Shown: piece by piece, positions 59,470 through 64,000 of the stretch | Numbering within the stretch: position 1 is the first letter of the stretch | How the letters are laid out: each line of letters opens with the position of its first letter | Assembly (NCBI GenBank): GCA_963815475.1 | Contig: CAWFHD010000003.1 | Coordinates: 3,844,001-3,908,000 of the forward strand | Source of the DNA: Sulfopaludibacter sp963815475 | Lineage (GTDB): Bacteria; Acidobacteriota; Terriglobia; Bryobacterales; Bryobacteraceae | DNA: 64,000 bases | Direction: 5' to 3' | Notes under the pieces: generated by a model | What the model was told of the DNA's origin: nothing | What the model saw: only the letters and a program-made list of their open reading frames with translations | Database searches by the model: none | Position numbers and translations under genes: made by a program

Positions 59470-60789
59470 TTGCCGAACAAAGACAGCGTCCAAATTGCGC
59501 CCGCCGAAGGCAAACTGGGGGTCCTGATCCCTGGTATGGGCGCAGTGACGACCACCTTCATCGCCGGTCTGGAGGCGATTAAGCGCGGAATCGGAAAGCC
59601 GATTGGCTCGCTGACGCAGTTGGGCACGGTCCGCTTGGGAAAGCGCACCGAGGGGCGCAGCCCCGCCATCAAAGATCTTGTACCGCTGGCCAAGCTGGAA
59701 GACATCGAAGTTGGCTGCTGGGACATCTTCGAAGACAACGCGTATGAAGCCGCGGTCAAAGCAGGCGTGCTTGAGATGACGCTGCTGGATCAACTGAAGG
59801 CGCCGCTCTCCGCCATCCAGCCGATGAAGGCTGTGTTCGACCAGAACTTCGTCAAGAAGATCAACGGTCCCAACGTGATGTCCGGCGGGTCCAAGATGGA
59901 CTATGCCGAGCGCGTGATGGACGATATCCGCAAGTTCAAAGAACGCACCGGCGTTTCGCGCACCACGATGATCTGGTGCGGTTCCACCGAAGTTTTCCAC
60001 GAGGCCAAGCCGGTCCATGCCACCCTCAAGGACTTTGAGTGTGGGCTGCAGAAGAACGACCCCGAGATTTCACCCAGCCAGATTTACGCCTATGCCGCGC
60101 TGAAATCGGGCGTATCGTACGCTAATGGCGCGCCCCACATGACCACGGATATGCCGGCGCTGCTCGAACTGGCGAAGAACATGAGCCTGCCAGTGTGCGG
60201 TAAGGATTACAAGAGCGGCCAGACGTTCATGAAGACGCTGATCGCTCCGGGCTTGAAATCGCGCCTGCTGGGGGTGAACGGCTGGTTCTCCACCAACATT
60301 TTGGGCAATCGCGATGGCGAGGTGCTCGACGATCCCGGCTCATTCCGCTCCAAAGAAGTCAGCAAGTCTTCCGCGCTGGAGTACATCCTGCAGAAGGACC
60401 TCTACCCCGACCTGTACAAAGAGCTGTACCACAAGGTTCGCATCGAATACTACCCGCCGCGCGGCGATGCCAAAGAGGGTTGGGACAATATCGACATCTT
60501 CGGGTGGCTGAACTACCCGATGCAGATCAAAATCAATTTCCTGTGCCGCGACTCGATTCTGGCCGCTCCGCTGGTTCTGGACATCGTTCTGTTCATGGAC
60601 CTGGCGCAGCGCGCCGGCATGCGCGGAGTGCAGGAGTGGCTGTCGTTTTATTTCAAGGCCCCCATGCACGCGCCCGAAGTCTATCCGGAGCACGATGTAT
60701 TCATCCAGCTTATGAAGCTGAAGAATACGCTGCGCTGGATGCGGGGTGAGGACCTAATCACCCACCTGGGACTGGAATATTACGATTAA
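59470..60789 (+). CDS. ino1: Inositol-1-phosphate (inositol-3-phosphate) synthase
   Basis: This is a 439-aa NAD-dependent enzyme converting glucose-6-phosphate to inositol-1-phosphate. The TTG start at 59470 follows AAGGAG by eight bases. Nucleotide-fold GVLIPGMGAVTTTFIAGLEA lies near the start. The core blocks MSGGSKMDYAERV, CGKDYKSGQTFMKTLIAPGL and NGWFSTNILGNRDGEVL are typical of the bacterial/archaeal synthase. Inositol may serve membrane lipid or compatible-solute synthesis. It is followed by a hairpin and an epimerase gene. Confidence 0.93.
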   Translation: MPNKDSVQIAPAEGKLGVLIPGMGAVTTTFIAGLEAIKRGIGKPIGSLTQLGTVRLGKRTEGRSPAIKDLVPLAKLEDIEVGCWDIFEDNAYEAAVKAGVLEMTLLDQLKAPLSAIQPMKAVFDQNFVKKINGPNVMSGGSKMDYAERVMDDIRKFKERTGVSRTTMIWCGSTEVFHEAKPVHATLKDFECGLQKNDPEISPSQIYAYAALKSGVSYANGAPHMTTDMPALLELAKNMSLPVCGKDYKSGQTFMKTLIAPGLKSRLLGVNGWFSTNILGNRDGEVLDDPGSFRSKEVSKSSALEYILQKDLYPDLYKELYHKVRIEYYPPRGDAKEGWDNIDIFGWLNYPMQIKINFLCRDSILAAPLVLDIVLFMDLAQRAGMRGVQEWLSFYFKAPMHAPEVYPEHDVFIQLMKLKNTLRWMRGEDLITHLGLEYYD

Positions 60790-60811
60790 TCGCTGTATCT
60801 TTTAAGTCGCG

Positions 60812-60837
60812 GGCATGGAAGAAATGTTTTCCATGCC
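60812..60837. terminator. Hairpin between ino1 and the epimerase gene
   Basis: GGCATGGAA (60812-60820) and TTCCATGCC (60829-60837) are perfect 9-base arms with an 8-base loop, 22 bases after the ino1 stop. No T run follows, so it may be an attenuator or mRNA-end structure rather than a full terminator. Confidence 0.45.
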
Positions 60838-60862
60838 GATGCGTCCAACTGTCTAGGAGAGT

Positions 60863-61861
60863 ATGAAAGTACTGGTAATCGGGGGAACCTCATTCATCGG
60901 CCGCCTGTTGGTGGAGGAACTGGTGAAGGGGGGCCACGACGTAGCGATCCTGCACCGCAAACCGAAGCACGATTTTGGCAGGCGAGTGGAAAACATCATG
61001 GCCGACCGCAATGACGGGGATGCCGTGAAGGAAGCCCTGTCCACGCGCCGCTTCGACGTGGTGTTCGACAACGCCTACGACTGGGAGCGCGGCACCACGG
61101 CGGCCCAGGTGGAAGCCGCGGTGCGCGCCGCCGGCGACCGCATCAGCCGTTACATTTTCATGTCCAGCGTGGCCGCTTATGGCGATGGCTTGAATCATAA
61201 GGAAAGCGACCCGCTGGCGCCGGACTATCATGCCGAGCCCTACGTTCGCCATAAGGCCACCACGGAGCGGCTGCTGTTCCGCATGCATTCGCACTCGGGC
61301 CTGCCGGTGGTGACTTTCCGGCCGCCGTTCGTGTACGGCCCCAACAACCCGTTCTATCGCGAGCAATTTTTCTGGGACCGGCTGCGCGCCGGCCGCCCGG
61401 TGGTCATCCCCGGCGATGGACACCGCCTGATGCAATTCGCTTATGTCCACGACGTGGTGCAGGCCATGGTCCGCGCCATGGTGGAACCGAAAGCAGTGGG
61501 CGAAGCCTTTAACATCGGTGACACCAAGCCGCTCACGCAGGTGGAAGTGGTGGAGAAACTTGCCAAGGCGGCGAATGCCGAAGCCACCCTGGTTCGCATT
61601 CCGCGCGACGTGATCCAGCAGACCGGTGGCAGCGTCATGGAAGAGCCGTACTATTTCGGCGAGTACTTCGACCTGCCGCCCATCACAATGAACATCGGGA
61701 AGGTGACGCGCGTCCTGAAAATGAAGCTGACGCCGTTCGAAGCCGGCCTGAAGGACACCTATAAGTGGTACACGCGAAACCACAAGCCCCGCACTTCGGG
61801 CTTCGAATTCGACGACAAGCTGCTGGCCATGGCCAAGACCGGTTCTCCGGCAAGCGTCTAG
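60863..61861 (+). CDS. NAD-dependent epimerase/dehydratase (extended SDR)
   Basis: This is a 332-aa extended short-chain dehydrogenase. The nucleotide-binding GGTSFIGR lies at 7-14. The active site has FMSSVAAYGDG and the YxxxK pair as YVRHK. RPPFVYGPNNPFYRE and YVHDVVQAMVRAM follow as in sugar-nucleotide epimerases. The natural substrate is not evident; inositol or sugar-nucleotide chemistry is possible from its place after ino1. Its stop is just before the TIGR03435 remnant. Confidence 0.88.
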   Translation: MKVLVIGGTSFIGRLLVEELVKGGHDVAILHRKPKHDFGRRVENIMADRNDGDAVKEALSTRRFDVVFDNAYDWERGTTAAQVEAAVRAAGDRISRYIFMSSVAAYGDGLNHKESDPLAPDYHAEPYVRHKATTERLLFRMHSHSGLPVVTFRPPFVYGPNNPFYREQFFWDRLRAGRPVVIPGDGHRLMQFAYVHDVVQAMVRAMVEPKAVGEAFNIGDTKPLTQVEVVEKLAKAANAEATLVRIPRDVIQQTGGSVMEEPYYFGEYFDLPPITMNIGKVTRVLKMKLTPFEAGLKDTYKWYTRNHKPRTSGFEFDDKLLAMAKTGSPASV

Positions 61862-61878
61862 CCGCGATCTTCGTCGCA

Positions 61879-62713
61879 ATGGCGGTGTCGTGGGCGCATG
61901 CCCAGGCCCCGGACCCGCGTCCTCAATTCGAAGTCGCATCCGTCAAGCCGGCCACCGGCGTCGGAATGCGAGCCATCCGCCGCACGCCCGGCAGAATCAG
62001 CGCCGACAACATGCCGCTCCGCCGCCTCATCTCCGTCGCCTACCAAGCGCAGGATTTTCAGATTGCGGGCAGTCCCGGTTGGATGAATTCCGATTTGTGG
62101 TCCATCGAAGCCACAGCCAAGGGCGGCACGGAGCCGCGATCGTTTCCCGCTGATGCTACAGACGCTGCTCGAGGATCGGTTCAAGTTGAAGGTTCATCGA
62201 GAGACAAGAGAAGGCGCCGTCTACGAACTCAGCGTGGCGGAGAGCGGCTCTAAACTGCAGCCGACGAAGCCAGGCAGTTGCATCCCCATTGAACTGTGGA
62301 AACCAACAGCGACTCCCGAACCGGGTCAGCCTCCCGTTTGCGGTTTGCTCAACTCGACTACTTCGCAAGCCGGAGGCGAGTTAGTCGAAGGAATCGGCAT
62401 TCCCATAGTTGACCGACCTGGGGCGCCGTTCCAGAGCCTGACGGGTCATCTCACAATCGAGCTAGGCCGCACAGTGATCGATAAGACCGAACTGACGGGC
62501 CTATTCGATTTCCGCCTGGAGTGGACCCCCGACGCAACCAGCCGAATCGCCGCTGCCGCTTCCAGCGATCCGGCCACTCTCACCGCAGCGGACCCAGGCG
62601 GGCTCTCCCTCTTCACCGCGGTCCAAAAGCAACTCGGCTTGAAACTGAAATCCGCCAAAGGCCCTGTGGAAGTCCTGATCGTGGACCATGCGGAAAAGCC
62701 CAGCGGTAATTAG
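61879..62713 (+). pseudogene. TIGR03435-family secreted protein, frameshifted
   Basis: This gene belongs to TIGR03435, a family greatly expanded in Solibacter. The first part (signal-like MAVSWAHAQA, then FEVASVKPATG, then LRRLISVAYQAQDFQIAGSP) runs in one frame to about 62143. The rest (LQTLLEDRFKLKVHRETREG, VYELSVAESGSKLQPTKPG, GLFDFRLEWTPDA, QLGLKLKSAKGPVEVLIVDH) is in another. Removing one T from the TTT at 62143-62145 would restore the join. A usual start with signal peptide is not clear, so the 5-prime end may also be damaged. Coordinates of the start are approximate. Confidence 0.82.
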
Positions 62714-62735
62714 CGCGTCAAGAACAACATTGTTT

Positions 62736-62768
62736 AGCCACGGATTCACGCAGATGAACGCGGATAAG
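62736..62768 (+). repeat. 33-base dispersed repeat, plus orientation
   Basis: A single copy of the unit beginning AGCCACGGAT and ending GCGGATAAG. The same unit forms the arms of the 6197-6272 hairpin. It stands 38 bases before the alpha/beta hydrolase gene, opposite in orientation to the copy downstream of that gene. Confidence 0.8.
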
Positions 62769-62806
62769 ATGTCTAGTGACCGTCTAACCTATATTATTTG
62801 AGCAAA

Positions 62807-63694
62807 ATGCCACCGGCAAGAAAAACGCGATCTCTGGCGTTTCGTCTCGTTCGCGGATTGTTGATCGCGTTCGCGGGTCTCTACCTCCTTGTGGTGGGGG
62901 CAATCTGGTACGCGCAGGCGAAGATAATGTTCCACCCCAGCAAGGTCGTCGATGTCACTCCTGGCGACTTGGGCGCGAAATTCAGCAATGTCGCTCTTCC
63001 GCTCATGGGCGATCAACTGGCGGGTTGGTGGGTTCCCTCGGAGGATTCTCAGGCGGGAACCCTGCTCTACCTGCACGGAAACGCCGCCAACATCGCCGCC
63101 AATGTCCGGCAGGTGTTGCGCCTTCGCGCCACCGGACTGAACGTCTTCATCTTTGACTACCGCGGATACGGTCACAGCACAGGCGGACCTCCGCGGGAGA
63201 AGCTGATGTACGAGGACGCGGAGAGGGCATGGAAGTATCTGGTGGCCGAACGGAACATCGCGCCGGATCGCATCGCGATCTACGGGCACTCGATCGGTGG
63301 CGGTGTCGCCGTCGATCTTGCGAGCAAGCATCCGGAGGCAGGAGCGCTGATCATCGAAGGCGCGTTCACATCCATCGCCGACATGGCGAATGGAATTCCT
63401 TACACAGCGTGCTTGCCCGTCCGCCTGATCCTCACCGAACGCTTCGATTCGATTTCAAAAATCGGGTCAATCCATCTGCCCAAGCTCATCTTGCACGGTG
63501 ATGCCGATACCATGGTTCCGCCGAGAATGGCGCGGAGGCTCTATGACGCGGCGCCCGAGCCAAAGCGGTTGGCTCTGATCGCGGGCGGAGGGCACGAAGA
63601 CTCCGCGGTAGCGAACGCAGCGGCATACTTTGCCGCTCTCAACGGCTTCTTCTCGCAATACGGCTTCAAATCTGTAGGAAGCGCCGCAAGGTGA
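62807..63694 (+). CDS. Membrane-anchored alpha/beta hydrolase
   Basis: This is a 295-aa protein with an N-terminal membrane helix (about 15-35) and an alpha/beta hydrolase domain. The nucleophile elbow is YGHSIGGGVAVDLAS, the oxyanion region LLYLHGNAANIAAN, the acid LILHGDADTMVPP, and the His GGGHEDSAV. The family includes BEM46-like serine hydrolases. ATG 62807 is preferred over TTG 62798; neither has a strong ribosome site. Inverted copies of the 33-base repeat flank the gene, as if it were a cassette. Confidence 0.85.
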   Translation: MPPARKTRSLAFRLVRGLLIAFAGLYLLVVGAIWYAQAKIMFHPSKVVDVTPGDLGAKFSNVALPLMGDQLAGWWVPSEDSQAGTLLYLHGNAANIAANVRQVLRLRATGLNVFIFDYRGYGHSTGGPPREKLMYEDAERAWKYLVAERNIAPDRIAIYGHSIGGGVAVDLASKHPEAGALIIEGAFTSIADMANGIPYTACLPVRLILTERFDSISKIGSIHLPKLILHGDADTMVPPRMARRLYDAAPEPKRLALIAGGGHEDSAVANAAAYFAALNGFFSQYGFKSVGSAAR

Positions 63695-63719
63695 ACAATA
63701 ATTCTTGTCACAGACGCTG

Positions 63720-63751
63720 TTATCAGTGTGTATCCGTGTCTATCCGTGGCT
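63720..63751 (-). repeat. 33-base dispersed repeat, minus orientation
   Basis: Minus-strand copy of the same unit (AGCCACGGATAGACACGG on the minus strand, then a divergent half). It follows the hydrolase gene by 25 bases and precedes the end of the convergent gamma-glutamyltransferase gene. Confidence 0.75.
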
Positions 63752-63775
63752 AAATAAATCTTGGCTCACGCTCGC

Positions 63776-64000
63776 TCAATACCCCACTGCCCGCCCGCCG
63801 CGCCGTCCGTCCGACCAGCCTAGACGCCAGCCAGTCCCTTCCTCCACCATCACCGCATGCACGTCGCCCTGCGACCGCAGGCGAGGGTTCACGGTGTGGC
63901 CCATCGATGTCAGCCGCGCGGCCACGTCGAAGATCAGGGCCGCGGGCTCGGCGTCGATCCGGTCGGGTTGGAACTGGTGATGGATGCGCGGAAACTCCAC
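63776..64000 (-). CDS. Gamma-glutamyltransferase, C-terminal end (partial)
   Basis: Only the last 74 codons are present; the gene enters from the right edge. The residues FPRIHHQFQPDRID, TSMGHTVNPRLRSQGDVHAV and WRLGWSDGRRGGRAVGY match the C-terminus of the small subunit of gamma-glutamyltransferases, periplasmic Ntn hydrolases that split glutathione and other gamma-glutamyl peptides. The catalytic Thr lies outside the window. Confidence 0.85.
   Translation of the reverse strand: MEFPRIHHQFQPDRIDAEPAALIFDVAARLTSMGHTVNPRLRSQGDVHAVMVEEGTGWRLGWSDGRRGGRAVGY

Noticed and set aside
1..64000. tRNA, rRNA and CRISPR arrays
   Set aside because: I saw no cloverleaf with a CCA-end, no rRNA motif and no regularly spaced direct repeats. 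The repeats found are dispersed or palindromic.
1..64000. Prophage or insertion sequence
   Set aside because: No transposase, integrase or phage structural genes were recognised. The repeat-flanked hydrolase lacks any mobility gene.

Overview
The window is high-GC, gene-dense bacterial chromosome. It points to an Acidobacteriota genome of the Solibacter/Bryobacter type. The evidence is a TIGR03435-family gene (a family expanded in Solibacter), an acidobacterial-type duplicated orphan ABC permease (ADOP), an Oar-like TonB-dependent receptor, and many secreted enzymes with SRRxLL-type Tat signals. I saw no rRNA, tRNA, CRISPR array, integrase or transposase. Several genes start with TTG or GTG behind a good Shine-Dalgarno sequence, and adjacent genes very often overlap as ATGA or GTGA.

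Layout. 0-6 kb: copper/silver RND efflux operon (small Cys-rich protein, TolC-type OMP, CusB, CusA; CusA runs off the left edge). 6.3-10.4 kb: acyl-CoA dehydrogenase plus ETF-quinone oxidoreductase. 10.6-11.3 kb: HigBA toxin-antitoxin. 11.3-16.5 kb: M50 protease with a zinc-ribbon membrane partner, then cutA, a HAD phosphatase and a degenerate hybrid histidine kinase. 16.6-20.4 kb: FtsB-like protein, two small proteins, and a BlaI repressor/M56 metalloprotease pair with a readable promoter and two operators. 20.4-25.6 kb: glycerophosphodiesterase, a nested palindromic repeat, a shredded TonB-dependent receptor and an unusual signal peptidase I. 25.6-31.5 kb: AddB-AddA helicase-nuclease.

31.6-38.6 kb: small unknown protein, secreted LolA-like protein, purA, YmdB-type phosphodiesterase, membrane diguanylate cyclase, a 59-codon basic protein, sialate O-acetylesterase-like SGNH enzyme, CBS protein. 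38.7-50.6 kb: PLP decarboxylase, then an operon of ROK kinase, GH28 polygalacturonase and a CBM9/PKD-like secreted protein, an unknown protein, a Skp-like chaperone, a TIM-barrel isomerase, and an operon of PL4 rhamnogalacturonan lyase, deoxyribosyltransferase-like protein, CusF-SCO fusion and TPR protein. The GH28, PL4 and esterase genes suggest use of plant pectin. 50.9-64 kb: orphan Flp pilin, ADOP permease, GT2 and GT-C glycosyltransferases, BON and YflT-like stress proteins, motAB, LytTR regulator, inositol-1-phosphate synthase, NAD epimerase, a frameshifted TIGR03435 gene, alpha/beta hydrolase, and the C-terminal end of a gamma-glutamyltransferase.

The points that most deserve follow-up are these: the BlaI/M56 locus, where the protease is fused to TPR, polyproline and SPOR-like parts and the promoter carries two matching palindromes; the two-component-like protein that has lost both phosphoacceptor residues; the signal peptidase with a permease-type prefix domain; and three kinds of dispersed structured repeat at gene ends. 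Three genes (TonB receptor, GH28, TIGR03435) carry frameshifts that could be true decay or sequence error.
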